Source: Cellvibrionales bacterium UBA4495 (GTDB taxonomy: Bacteria; Pseudomonadota; Gammaproteobacteria; Pseudomonadales; Porticoccaceae). From it: a DNA stretch of 15,598 nucleotides. Shown here piece after piece: positions 1-6,631 of this stretch. How positions within the stretch are numbered: the first letter of the stretch is position 1; every line of letters starts with the position of its first letter. The position numbers and the translations under genes were made by a program. The notes beneath the pieces are model-generated. The model searched no databases. It saw only the letters and a list, made by a program, of their open reading frames with translations, and was not told where the DNA came from. The DNA is taken from contig DGNJ01000001.1 in NCBI GenBank assembly GCA_002388905.1, positions 1 to 15,598 of the forward strand, in the 5' to 3' direction.

Positions 1-1046
1 ATGGTGGCGTTGACCGGACCCAATTCCACCACCTGGGTCCCCAGAGGGGCAATGAAGCGCCCGTCGGAGGTGCCGCCGGCAGTGGAAAGACGGGTTTCGA
101 TACCGGCTACATTGAGGATGCTCTTTTGTACGGCGGAGAGGAGAGCACCCTGGTCGGTGAGGAAGGGTTCGCCACTCAGGTGCCAGCGGATCCTGTAGTC
201 CAGCCCGTGACGGTCGAGGATGGCCAGGGTCCGGGCCTGCAACTGCTCGGCGGTGACCTCCGTGGAAAAACGGAAATTGAACAGCACCCTGAGCTCGCCC
301 GGGATCACATTGGTGGCGCCGGTGCCACCTTCTATGTTGGAAACCTGAAAGCTGGTGGCGGGGAAAAAATCGTTGCCGTCGTCCCAGTTCTCCGCCACCA
401 GTTCCGCCAGGGCGGGAGCGAACCTGTGAACGGGATTGTCGGCCAGGTGGGGGTAGGCCACGTGGCCCTGGGTGCCCAGCACCTTTAGGCTTGCGCCCAG
501 GGAGCCCCGCCGGCCATTTTTGACGGTATCGCCGCAGACCTCGGTGCTTGAGGGCTCACCGACAACGCACCAGTCCGGCACGATACCCCGTTCTTGCAGC
601 CACTCCACAACCCTGACGGTGCCGTCGACGGCGATGCCTTCTTCGTCGCTGGTGATCAGGAAGGCCAGGCGGCCGGAATGGCCGGGATTGTCGGCGACAA
701 AACGCTCCGCCGCGGTCACCATGGCCGCCAGGGAGCCCTTCATGTCCGCCGCGCCGCGGCCGTGAAGAACACCATTCTCCACCACGGCCGCGAAGGGCGG
801 GTGCCGCCAGTCCACCTCTTCGCCCGTGGGCACCACGTCCGTATGGCCGGCAAAGCAGAGCAGGGGGCCGTTGTCGCCGCGCACCGCCCAGAAGTTGTCC
901 ACGTCGCCGAAGCGTAAATGATGCACGCGAAAGCCCGCGGCCTCGAGCCGTTGCGCCATCAGGGGCTGGCAACCGGCATCCTCGGGGGTAACGGAGGGTC
1001 GGCGGATCAGTTCGCGGGCGAGTTCAAGGGTCGCTGACTGGGACAT
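1..1046 (-). CDS. dapE: Succinyl-diaminopimelate desuccinylase (3' end cut by window edge)
   Basis: DapE is a cytosolic di-zinc amidohydrolase. It releases succinate from N-succinyl-L,L-diaminopimelate in lysine and peptidoglycan precursor synthesis. The reading frame gives 348 residues and runs off the left edge; the family is about 375-380 long, so roughly 30 residues are missing. Metal and catalytic residues are visible and sit one residue beyond the Haemophilus numbering: H68 and D70 in AGHTDVVP, D101 in [11 protein letters not shown]135/E136 in SDEEG, and E164 in GEPSS. GTSDGR at 325-330 is also typical, and the last metal histidine should lie just outside the window. The chosen ATG fits the family N-terminus ([11 protein letters not shown]). 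The only Shine-Dalgarno candidate, AAGG about 9 bases upstream, lies inside a terminator stem. The gene follows dps after 49 bp. Identification is secure. Confidence 0.96.
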   Translation of the reverse strand, partial: MSQSATLELARELIRRPSVTPEDAGCQPLMAQRLEAAGFRVHHLRFGDVDNFWAVRGDNGPLLCFAGHTDVVPTGEEVDWRHPPFAAVVENGVLHGRGAADMKGSLAAMVTAAERFVADNPGHSGRLAFLITSDEEGIAVDGTVRVVEWLQERGIVPDWCVVGEPSSTEVCGDTVKNGRRGSLGASLKVLGTQGHVAYPHLADNPVHRFAPALAELVAENWDDGNDFFPATSFQVSNIEGGTGATNVIPGELRVLFNFRFSTEVTAEQLQARTLAILDRHGLDYRIRWHLSGEPFLTDQGALLSAVQKSILNVAGIETRLSTAGGTSDGRFIAPLGTQVVELGPVNAT

Positions 1047-1072
1047 AAAAAAGGGCCTTGAAAAAGGCCCTT
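1047..1072 (-). terminator. Intrinsic terminator between dps and dapE
   Basis: A perfect 9-bp inverted repeat, AAGGGCCTT and AAGGCCCTT, has a 4-base loop (arms 1051-1059 and 1064-1072). On the minus strand it is followed by four T's, six counting the end of the arm. These run directly into the dapE ATG at 1046. It lies 23 bases after the dps stop codon, so it should end the dps transcript. On the plus strand the hairpin is followed only by ATTCT, so it should work poorly in that direction. Confidence 0.85.
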
Positions 1073-1095
1073 ATTCTAACCGCTGACCGCAGGCA

Positions 1096-1572
1096 TTACA
1101 GCAGGCTGCGCAGCATCCAGGCGGTTTTCTCGTGGATCACCATGCGGTCGGAGAGCAGGGACGCCGTGGACTCGTCGTCCGCCTCCTGTGCGGCCGGCAG
1201 TATCTCCCGGCAACTGCGCACCACGGTTTCGTTGGCCTGGGCCAGGAGCCGGACCATCTCGAAGGCCTCGGGGATGTCGTCCACTTCCGCGATGTCGGTG
1301 AGTTGGGCATAGGCCTTATAGGTGCCGGGGGCGGGGAAGCCCAGGGTGCGGATACGTTCGGCAATGTCGTCCACGGCGGTGGCCAGTTCCGTGTACTGTT
1401 CCTCGAACATCAGATGGAGGTTCCGAAAGTGTGGACCGGTGACATTCCAGTGGAAGTTGTGGGTCTGAAGGTAAAGGGTATAGGTATCGGCCAGTACTTT
1501 GGAAAGGCCTTTGGCAATCTTTTCGCGGACACTCTCATCGAGGCCGATATTCACTGGGTAGGTCTGTTTCAT
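1096..1572 (-). CDS. dps: Dps-family DNA-binding/ferritin-like protein
   Basis: This encodes a 158-residue Dps-type mini-ferritin, a family that forms dodecamers, oxidises ferrous iron with hydrogen peroxide and stores ferric iron, protecting DNA. The ferroxidase ligands line up with E. coli Dps at a constant offset of ten: H41 (in HNFHWNV), H53, E57, D68 and E72. Position 57 is Glu where E. coli has Asp. The N-terminus is short, without the Lys/Arg-rich tail used for DNA binding in E. coli, so direct DNA condensation is uncertain. The frame is open further upstream, but the ATG at 1572 has a good AAGGAG five bases before it and fits the family N-terminus. It lies between dapD and dapE and ends at a strong terminator. 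Expression on oxidative stress or in stationary phase is usual for the family; no OxyR site was identified here. Confidence 0.93.
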   Translation of the reverse strand: MKQTYPVNIGLDESVREKIAKGLSKVLADTYTLYLQTHNFHWNVTGPHFRNLHLMFEEQYTELATAVDDIAERIRTLGFPAPGTYKAYAQLTDIAEVDDIPEAFEMVRLLAQANETVVRSCREILPAAQEADDESTASLLSDRMVIHEKTAWMLRSLL

Positions 1573-1603
1573 GGGAACTCCTTGGTGCTTTGATTTTGAT
1601 TGC

Positions 1604-1633
1604 AAATTAGCAGAATCCAGGCCAAAGGAGAAA
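1604..1633 (-). promoter_or_regulatory. Possible dps promoter (extended -10)
   Basis: Reading on the minus strand, TGCTAATTT (1604-1612) resembles an extended -10 (TGn followed by TAATTT). A poor -35 candidate, TTTCTC (1628-1633), lies 18 bases upstream. This would give a leader of about 25 bases before the dps ATG. The A/T-rich stretch contrasts with the surrounding GC-rich sequence. The assignment rests on pattern alone. Confidence 0.3.
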
Positions 1634-1709
1634 TATATTGTTGTTATCCCGGTGATAGGGTCAGGCAATCGACCGGCAGTGACAATCACGGAAGAGCCAC
1701 GGGTGAACG

Positions 1710-1744
1710 AACCGGCCGGGTAGCGAAACACAATCCGGCCGGTT
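1710..1744. repeat. 10-bp inverted repeat after dapD
   Basis: AACCGGCCGG (1710-1719) and CCGGCCGGTT (1735-1744) form a perfect 10-bp stem with a 15-base loop. It starts five bases past the dapD stop codon, on the dps side. On the minus strand no T-run follows, so it is not a standard intrinsic terminator in the direction of dapD. It could still protect the dapD mRNA 3' end or slow polymerase. The arms contain the self-complementary CCGGCCGG, so it could also be a protein-binding palindrome pair. Confidence 0.5.
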
Positions 1745-1749
1745 GTTGT

Positions 1750-2784
1750 TCAGTTATTAGCGTGCAGGGACTCATTGAGGGCCACGGCCGAGCGGTTGGT
1801 CAGGCATTCCACGGCGCCGGTGAGTGAATTGCGCCGGAACAACAGGTCGGACTTGCCCGCCAGTTCCCGGGCCTTGGTTTCGGCCACCGGCTGCCGGTTG
1901 TCGTCCAGCAGGTTGATCCGGGTCCCGGCGGTGAGGTACAGGCCGGCCTCGACAGTGCAGCGGTCCCCCAGGGGTATGCCGATACCGGCATTGGCGCCGA
2001 TAAGGCATTCGCTCCCCACGGAAATGATGATATTGCCACCCCCGGACAAGGTGCCCATGGTCGAGCAACCGCCCCCCAGGTCGGAACCGGAACCCACGAA
2101 AACGCCGGCGGAGATCCGGCCCTCGATCATGTTCGGACCCTCGGTGCCCGCATTGAAGTTAATGAACCCCTCGTGCATCACCGTGGTGCCCTCGCCCAGG
2201 TAGGCGCCCAGGCGGATGCGCGCGGTGTCGCCGATGCGCACGCCCGAGGGGACCACGTAGTCGGTCATTTTCGGGAACTTGTCGACACTGTCCACGGACA
2301 GGGTGCGTCCTTCGAGGCGGGCCTTGAGCTGGCGACCGGGCAACTCGGTGATATCGATGGGACCTTCGCTGGTCCAGGCGATATTGCGCAGCAGACCGAA
2401 CATGCCGTCGAGTACCAGGCCATGGGGCCTGACCAGTCGGTGGGAGAGCAGGTGGAGCTTGAGGTACACCTCGGGCACCGATTGAGGCGCCTCGTCGCTG
2501 GCGAGAATGGTTATCACCGGTGTACGGGCACTGCCTTTCAGGGAGCGGGCCACTGCGGCCATATCCTCGTGGCCACTGCCGGACAGCGCCCCGGCCAGTG
2601 TCTCCAGGTGGTTATCGTCCAGCTCGATGGCCCGGTTGCCGCTGCTGTATGCCAGGGTTTCGGAAAGCACCGTTTGCAGTGCTTCGGATGGCGCGAGCAG
2701 GGGTTGCGGGTAGAAGACCTCCAGCCAGTCGCCGCTGCCGTTGCGGGTGCCGACACCCAGGCCTACGCTGTGTAATCCAGCCAT
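1750..2784 (-). CDS. dapD: Tetrahydrodipicolinate N-succinyltransferase
   Basis: DapD transfers succinyl from succinyl-CoA to tetrahydrodipicolinate, the branch-committing step of the succinylase lysine/diaminopimelate route; DapE acts later in the same route. The product is 344 residues, the length of the Pseudomonas-type enzyme rather than the about 274-residue E. coli form. The C-terminal half is a left-handed beta-helix of hexapeptide repeats (about 178-290) with the conserved blocks VDKFPKMTDYVVP, GEGTTVMHEGF, GSDLGGGCSTMGTLSGGG and LIGANAGIGIPLGDR. The frame extends 30 residues upstream, but the family start matches MAGLHSVGLGVG. That ATG (2784) has AGGAG eight bases upstream. It follows the yffB-like gene by 82 bp on the same strand and probably shares its transcript. 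Confidence 0.95.
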   Translation of the reverse strand: MAGLHSVGLGVGTRNGSGDWLEVFYPQPLLAPSEALQTVLSETLAYSSGNRAIELDDNHLETLAGALSGSGHEDMAAVARSLKGSARTPVITILASDEAPQSVPEVYLKLHLLSHRLVRPHGLVLDGMFGLLRNIAWTSEGPIDITELPGRQLKARLEGRTLSVDSVDKFPKMTDYVVPSGVRIGDTARIRLGAYLGEGTTVMHEGFINFNAGTEGPNMIEGRISAGVFVGSGSDLGGGCSTMGTLSGGGNIIISVGSECLIGANAGIGIPLGDRCTVEAGLYLTAGTRINLLDDNRQPVAETKARELAGKSDLLFRRNSLTGAVECLTNRSAVALNESLHANN

Positions 2785-2866
2785 TGAAATTGCTCCTGTT
2801 ACAAGTGGATATAGAGGAAAAGAAATACTGTTCCCATGGGGCCGATCGACGGTATGCGCGAACCTG

Positions 2867-3244
2867 TCAGGCACCGCCGGTGTCTGCCAGGACGTCCCGA
2901 AAGCGATCCTCGTTAAAGCCGACGGTCAGCGCACTGCCGTTTTCCAGAATCGGTCGCTTGATAAGCGTGGGGTATTCGGCGAGCAGTTTGGCCACCTGCC
3001 CGGGTGCCAGTCCGTTCTTCACTGAATCGTCGAGACTCTTCCAGGTGGTGCTGCGTTTGTTGAGCAGCACATCCGGGCCGACCTGAGTCAGCCAGCGGTC
3101 GATTTCGTTGAGTCTCGGGCCGGTCTCCCGGAAATCCCGAAAAGTAAAGGCAATGTCATGGCTCTCCAGCCATTTTCTCGCCCTGCGCACGGTGTCGCAA
3201 CTCTTGATGCCATGGAGAACGACGGTTGAATCTTTGTTGGTCAT
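2867..3244 (-). CDS. yffB: YffB/ArsC-family thioredoxin-fold protein
   Basis: A 125-residue protein of the arsenate reductase-like ArsC/Spx/YffB family. It has the thioredoxin-fold start VVLHGIKSCDTVRRARKWL with a single cysteine at C16, and the family block TLIKRPIL (K96 R97 P98). There is no CXXC redox motif, unlike Spx. Absence of other ArsC features and the neighbourhood argue for the YffB branch, thought to act as a glutathione-linked thiol reductase; true arsenate reduction is unlikely. YffB relatives commonly sit next to dapD or dapE, as here, but no role in lysine synthesis is established. The ATG at 3244 has AGGA only two bases upstream, so initiation may be weak. Alternative starts would remove residues before the conserved core. 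Confidence 0.88.
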   Translation of the reverse strand: MTNKDSTVVLHGIKSCDTVRRARKWLESHDIAFTFRDFRETGPRLNEIDRWLTQVGPDVLLNKRSTTWKSLDDSVKNGLAPGQVAKLLAEYPTLIKRPILENGSALTVGFNEDRFRDVLADTGGA

Positions 3245-3265
3245 GTTCCTGTCACGGAAATCCTG

Positions 3266-3292
3266 TTTGATAGCGGGGTCTAGAATATCAAA
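3266..3292. repeat. Inverted repeat in the yffB/sixA divergent spacer
   Basis: TTTGATA (3266-3272) and TATCAAA (3286-3292) are perfect 7-bp inverted arms separated by 13 bases, near the middle of the 77-bp region between the divergent genes. The half-sites resemble Fnr halves, but the spacing is far too wide for an Fnr box. A dimeric regulator or overlapping divergent promoter elements are possible. Confidence 0.4.
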
Positions 3293-3310
3293 AAGCCATT
3301 GTCAGTTCAG

Positions 3311-3316
3311 CGGAGG
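3311..3316 (+). promoter_or_regulatory. Ribosome binding site deciding the sixA start
   Basis: CGGAGG lies five bases before the GTG at 3322. A second in-frame GTG at 3316 overlaps this site and so is unlikely to be the start. The site therefore favours 3322. Confidence 0.7.
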
Positions 3317-3321
3317 TGCCC

Positions 3322-3834
3322 GTGAAAACACTGCTATTGATACGTCATGCCAAATCGTCCTGGAAAAATCCCTCCCTGAGCGACCTGCAGCGTCCCCTGA
3401 AGAAACGGGGTATCGACAATGCCCGGGACATGGCCGGTCGGCTGCAGGAACTCGATGTGAATATCGAGAAAGTGTTGTGCAGTCCCGCCAACCGGGCGAC
3501 GGAGACACTGGAGGTGATGACCGGTGTTCTCACCGGTTGGCAGGGTAAATCCGAGATCCTCACCGAGTTGTACAGTTTTGATTACGACGAGATGATGCTG
3601 GTACTGCGCAAGCTGGACGACCGGTGGTTATCGGTGGCGGTGGTCGGGCATAACCCGGCGGTCACCGATCTGGTCAACTTCCTGGCCCTGGAGAACCTGC
3701 GCAATATTCCCACCTGTGGCGTCGGTCTGCTAAGACTGGATATCGATCACTGGCGGGAAATGGGGGCGGGATGTGGCCGTCTTGACCACTACGATTTTCC
3801 CAATAGCGACAGTTGCCAAAGCGCGGCCAGTTGA
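3322..3834 (+). CDS. sixA: SixA-type phosphohistidine phosphatase
   Basis: A 170-residue histidine phosphatase superfamily (branch 1) protein, close in size to E. coli SixA (161). The phospho-acceptor motif LLIRHAKSSW places the nucleophile at H9 with R8. LQRPL (R24), the SPANRATET segment with R58 and E62, and the second catalytic histidine H110 in VVGHNPAVTDLV complete the active site. Family members remove phosphate from phosphohistidine; in E. coli SixA acts on phosphorylated NPr of the nitrogen PTS. No PTS gene is in this window, so the target is unknown. The GTG start at 3322 is chosen because of a well-spaced CGGAGG. It is divergent from the yffB-like gene and lies 106 bp before the RimB-RimK fusion gene on the same strand. 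Confidence 0.88.
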   Translation: MKTLLLIRHAKSSWKNPSLSDLQRPLKKRGIDNARDMAGRLQELDVNIEKVLCSPANRATETLEVMTGVLTGWQGKSEILTELYSFDYDEMMLVLRKLDDRWLSVAVVGHNPAVTDLVNFLALENLRNIPTCGVGLLRLDIDHWREMGAGCGRLDHYDFPNSDSCQSAAS

Positions 3835-3911
3835 CGCCTGCGGATACCCGCTGTCAGCACCGCCTGAATAAACTCTGCGCCGATTGTCGACAGCCTGCTT
3901 CACCGCCATAA

Positions 3912-3936
3912 TGCCGCCTCTCAACAATGGGCGGCA
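3912..3936 (+). repeat. Hairpin just before the RimB-RimK fusion start
   Basis: TGCCGCC (3912-3918) and GGCGGCA (3930-3936) form a 7-bp stem with an 11-base loop, ending four bases before the ATG at 3941. Its 3' arm covers the only purine-rich stretch (GGGCGGCAGG) that could serve as ribosome binding site. If the start is right, the hairpin could limit translation; it may also be chance in GC-rich DNA. Confidence 0.4.
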
Positions 3937-3940
3937 GGTC

Positions 3941-5362
3941 ATGACTCGCGATCCCTCGGCAAAGGCAATAATCGGCAACCAGGAATGGTGCAAGCTGGCG
4001 GGGCTCGGGCTGCCCGCCGTCAAGGCCCGGGTGGATTCGGGGGCCAAGACGTCGGCCCTGCATGCATTCAATATCCGGGCCTTCAGCCGCGACGGTATGC
4101 CCTGGGTCAGGTTCGAGGTACACCCCCTGCAAAAGAACCGCAGCGTGGTGGTGAGTTGCGAAGCGCCGGTGGTGGATAGGCGCACCGTGCGCAGTTCCAC
4201 CGGCGACGCGGAGAAACGCTACGTTATCCGTACGCCCCTGACGCTGGGTGGCGAAACCTGGGAGATCGAACTGACGCTGACCAACCGGGATTCCATGGGT
4301 TACCGGATGTTGCTCGGGCGTGAAGCCATGCTGGGACGCCTGATGGTGGATCCCGATGCGGGTTTCTGCCTGGGTGAGGTGACAGGTGCGGCGATAGAGG
4401 ACTACTACGGCCAGTCGACGGCGGGGGAGGGAGGCCTGAAAATCGCCGTGCTCGCCAGCAACCCCGAACTTTACAGCAACGAACGCATTATCGAGGCCGG
4501 TCGTGAGCGGGGCCACGAGATGCTCTTCCTCAATATCCGGCACTGTTACATGAAGCTGGATGCCGAGCGCCCGGAAGTCCATTACCGCGGCGGAACCGTA
4601 ATCGGCGACCTGGACGCGGTGATTCCGCGCATTCGTCCCAGTGTCACCCGGTACGGCAGCGCACTGCTCAGGCAGTTCCTGACCATGGGGGTGTTTTGCC
4701 TGAATACCGCCGGTGCCATCATTCGCTCCCGGGACAAGCTCTATTCGCTCCAGGCCCTGCTCGATGCCGGTCTCAATATTCCCATCACCGGCTTTGCCAA
4801 CTCACCCCTGGATACACAGGACCTGATCGGCATGGTTGGCGGCGCGCCGCTGATCGTCAAGTTGCTGGAGGGTACCCAGGGCACCGGCGTCGTTCTCGCC
4901 GAAACCAATAAGGCGGCGGAGAGCGTGATCAACGCCTTCAAGAGTCTCAACGCCAATATCCTTGTCCAGGAGTTTATCCGGGAGGCAAAGGGCCGGGATA
5001 TTCGCTGCTTTGTCATCGACGGCAAGGTGGTCGCCGCCATCGAGCGGGAAGCTGCTCCCGGCGAATTTCGGGCCAACCTGCACCAGGGCGGTAAGGCGAG
5101 GATCGTGAAGCTGACGGCCCAGGAGCGACGCATTGCGGTCAAAGCAGCCAGGGCCATGGACCTGTCGGTGGCAGGCATCGACCTGATCCGTTCCGAGCGG
5201 GGTCCCCTGCTGCTGGAAGTGAACTCCTCGCCCGGTCTGGAAGGGATCGAATCCGCCACCGGCATGGACATAGCCGGCATGATGATCGGCGCCATCGAAC
5301 GCAAGCTCAACTGGAAGCTGGAAGGTCCCGGGCCCCGACCTGCCGAAGAGCGTAGCGGGTAA
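3941..5362 (+). CDS. RimB-like protease domain fused to RimK-like glutamate ligase
   Basis: A 473-residue two-domain protein. Residues about 10-155 match the RimB/'ATP-dependent zinc protease' family (Pfam PF05618 type): IGNQEWCKL, then [12 protein letters not shown] with the retropepsin-like D32-S33-G34, and MLLGREAM near the domain end. Residues about 166-460 are a RimK ATP-grasp ligase: [14 protein letters not shown] start, [28 protein letters not shown] with K307, VQEFI at 342-346, [15 protein letters not shown], and [14 protein letters not shown] with E426 and N428. RimK adds glutamates to the C-terminus of ribosomal protein S6. RimB is often its neighbour and has been linked to removal or trimming of such tails, so this may join writer and eraser; that pairing is inference. 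The ATG at 3941 suits the domain start but has a weak, hairpin-covered ribosome site. ATG 3911 and TTG 3884 are alternatives. The 3' end overlaps the convergent antiporter gene. Confidence 0.9.
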   Translation: MTRDPSAKAIIGNQEWCKLAGLGLPAVKARVDSGAKTSALHAFNIRAFSRDGMPWVRFEVHPLQKNRSVVVSCEAPVVDRRTVRSSTGDAEKRYVIRTPLTLGGETWEIELTLTNRDSMGYRMLLGREAMLGRLMVDPDAGFCLGEVTGAAIEDYYGQSTAGEGGLKIAVLASNPELYSNERIIEAGRERGHEMLFLNIRHCYMKLDAERPEVHYRGGTVIGDLDAVIPRIRPSVTRYGSALLRQFLTMGVFCLNTAGAIIRSRDKLYSLQALLDAGLNIPITGFANSPLDTQDLIGMVGGAPLIVKLLEGTQGTGVVLAETNKAAESVINAFKSLNANILVQEFIREAKGRDIRCFVIDGKVVAAIEREAAPGEFRANLHQGGKARIVKLTAQERRIAVKAARAMDLSVAGIDLIRSERGPLLLEVNSSPGLEGIESATGMDIAGMMIGAIERKLNWKLEGPGPRPAEERSG

Positions 5363-6482
5363 CCAGGGGACCTATCAGTTCGAAGACAACGGTCGAGGCC
5401 AGGGTGACGGTAAGGAGAAGATTGCCCAGTTCGGGCAGGGCCTGGCTGGCTGCCAGTGCCATGGCCACGGCAACCCCGGCCTGGGGCAGGAGCGCGGCAC
5501 CGGTGAGGGTGCTTTCCGCGTGGCTCATTCCCAACGAGCGGCCGGTGAGCCAGCCGCCGGCTATCTTGCCGGCGATGCGGAGCACCATATAGGCCCCGCC
5601 GAGGATGCCGCTGGCCACCAGCGAGTTCATTTCCAGGGAGGCGCCGGCAAGAATAAAAAACAGGGTCAGTAAAGGCCACTCTACGCCCTCGATGGCGTGG
5701 AAGGGGCGTCTGTGGTGTTTGGCCAGATTGGCGACGGTGGTACCCATGACAATGGCCGCCAGCAAGTGGGAAACTTCCAGTTTCAGGGCCAGGCCCCCGC
5801 ACAGGAGCACCAGCCCCAGGGCCTCCACCAGTATGGGTTCGCCCTTGCGAATGCGTCCGGTGAGAAAGGCCATGGGCAGTCCGATGGCGACGCCCAGCGC
5901 CACGGCCCCGGCGATTTCCCAGAGCCCCTGGGCAAGCAGGTGAATACCGTTGTCTCCGGCGGCGCCGGTGGCCGCCACCAGACAAAAGCCGAAGATCAAA
6001 AGTCCCCAGGCATCGTCGATGGCGACAATACCCAGCAGGGTTTGCGGAAATGCCTTTGCACCCGCTTTTTCCTCCATAACCACAGCACTGGTGGCGGCCG
6101 GGTCCGTGGCGGTGGCGATGGCCGCCAGCAGGATTGCGATTACCAGGCCCTGGCCCAACAGTAACAGGCCGCCAAAAACCAACGCGAAGGTTCCCGCCGC
6201 CACGCCGATGGACAGCCAGATGATTTTTCTGCCCTGCTCCCGGAACAGCCGTAAAGTCAGGGAGCCGCCAATCAGGAAACCCAGCATCACCAGCGCCATA
6301 TCGGCGATAACGGGAAACCACTGGGACCGGTGCTCCGCGAACAGGTCCACGCCCGATGGGCCGATGGCGATTCCCACCAGAATCAACAGGGTTACCCTGG
6401 GCAGCGCGGTGCGGATGCCCGCCCAGTAGGCGAACAGCCCGAGCAGGAAGAGAACGGCGAGGTGGATCAGTATGTCGGCCAT
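5307..6482 (-). CDS. CPA2-family monovalent cation/proton antiporter
   Basis: A 391-residue, very hydrophobic protein with about 12-13 membrane segments, typical of the Na+/H+ exchanger domain of the CPA2 superfamily (NapA/Kef-like). It has no Kef-type RCK/TrkA-N domain. Diagnostic residues are TDP (126-128) in the first discontinuous helix, the ion-binding pair D156-D157 in VAIDDAWG, and K306 in [10 protein letters not shown]. These match the NapA positions D156, D157 and K305 closely, and a DD pair usually marks electrogenic exchangers. It would extrude Na+ (or K+) in exchange for protons at the inner membrane; cation choice cannot be read from sequence. The ATG at 6482 has no clear ribosome site. 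The last 56 bp overlap the convergent RimB-RimK fusion gene. It is divergent from the exporter operon across 149 bp. Confidence 0.9.
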   Translation of the reverse strand: MADILIHLAVLFLLGLFAYWAGIRTALPRVTLLILVGIAIGPSGVDLFAEHRSQWFPVIADMALVMLGFLIGGSLTLRLFREQGRKIIWLSIGVAAGTFALVFGGLLLLGQGLVIAILLAAIATATDPAATSAVVMEEKAGAKAFPQTLLGIVAIDDAWGLLIFGFCLVAATGAAGDNGIHLLAQGLWEIAGAVALGVAIGLPMAFLTGRIRKGEPILVEALGLVLLCGGLALKLEVSHLLAAIVMGTTVANLAKHHRRPFHAIEGVEWPLLTLFFILAGASLEMNSLVASGILGGAYMVLRIAGKIAGGWLTGRSLGMSHAESTLTGAALLPQAGVAVAMALAASQALPELGNLLLTVTLASTVVFELIGPLVTRYALRQVGARDLPASS

Positions 6483-6578
6483 GGCCGTATTCTGCGGGAT
6501 TAGTTGAGGCGCGCCAACAATTGACTTGTGGCACTATCGGCAGGGGTATGTCTTTGCGATGATGGTGTAATCTGGGTA

Positions 6579-6599
6579 TGCCCGGGCATTGTCCGGGCA
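6579..6599. repeat. 7-bp inverted repeat before the exporter operon
   Basis: TGCCCGG (6579-6585) and CCGGGCA (6593-6599) are perfect inverted arms with a 7-base spacer, 33 bases before the adaptor gene's GTG. It lies in the 149-bp divergent region between the antiporter and exporter genes. It could be an operator or a leader hairpin. No convincing sigma-70 promoter was found on either strand here, although TTGACT (6521-6526) is a possible plus-strand -35. Confidence 0.4.
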
Positions 6600-6631
6600 A
6601 TTGCAAGAACAACAATCGGGGAAACGCCTTC

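Noticed and set aside
2785..2874. 30-residue N-terminal extension of DapD
   Set aside because: The family start matches the ATG at 2784 with a good ribosome site; the extension overlaps the end of the yffB-like gene and is unlike DapD.
2867..3244. Arsenate reductase (ArsC) call for the thioredoxin-fold gene
   Set aside because: No arsenic resistance genes are nearby, and both the sequence and the dap neighbourhood fit the YffB branch better.
4741..6615. A 624-codon open frame on the minus strand
   Set aside because: It crosses both the RimB-RimK fusion and the antiporter gene in other frames and gives Arg/Pro/Gly-rich low-complexity sequence without recognisable domains. It is a GC-driven shadow.
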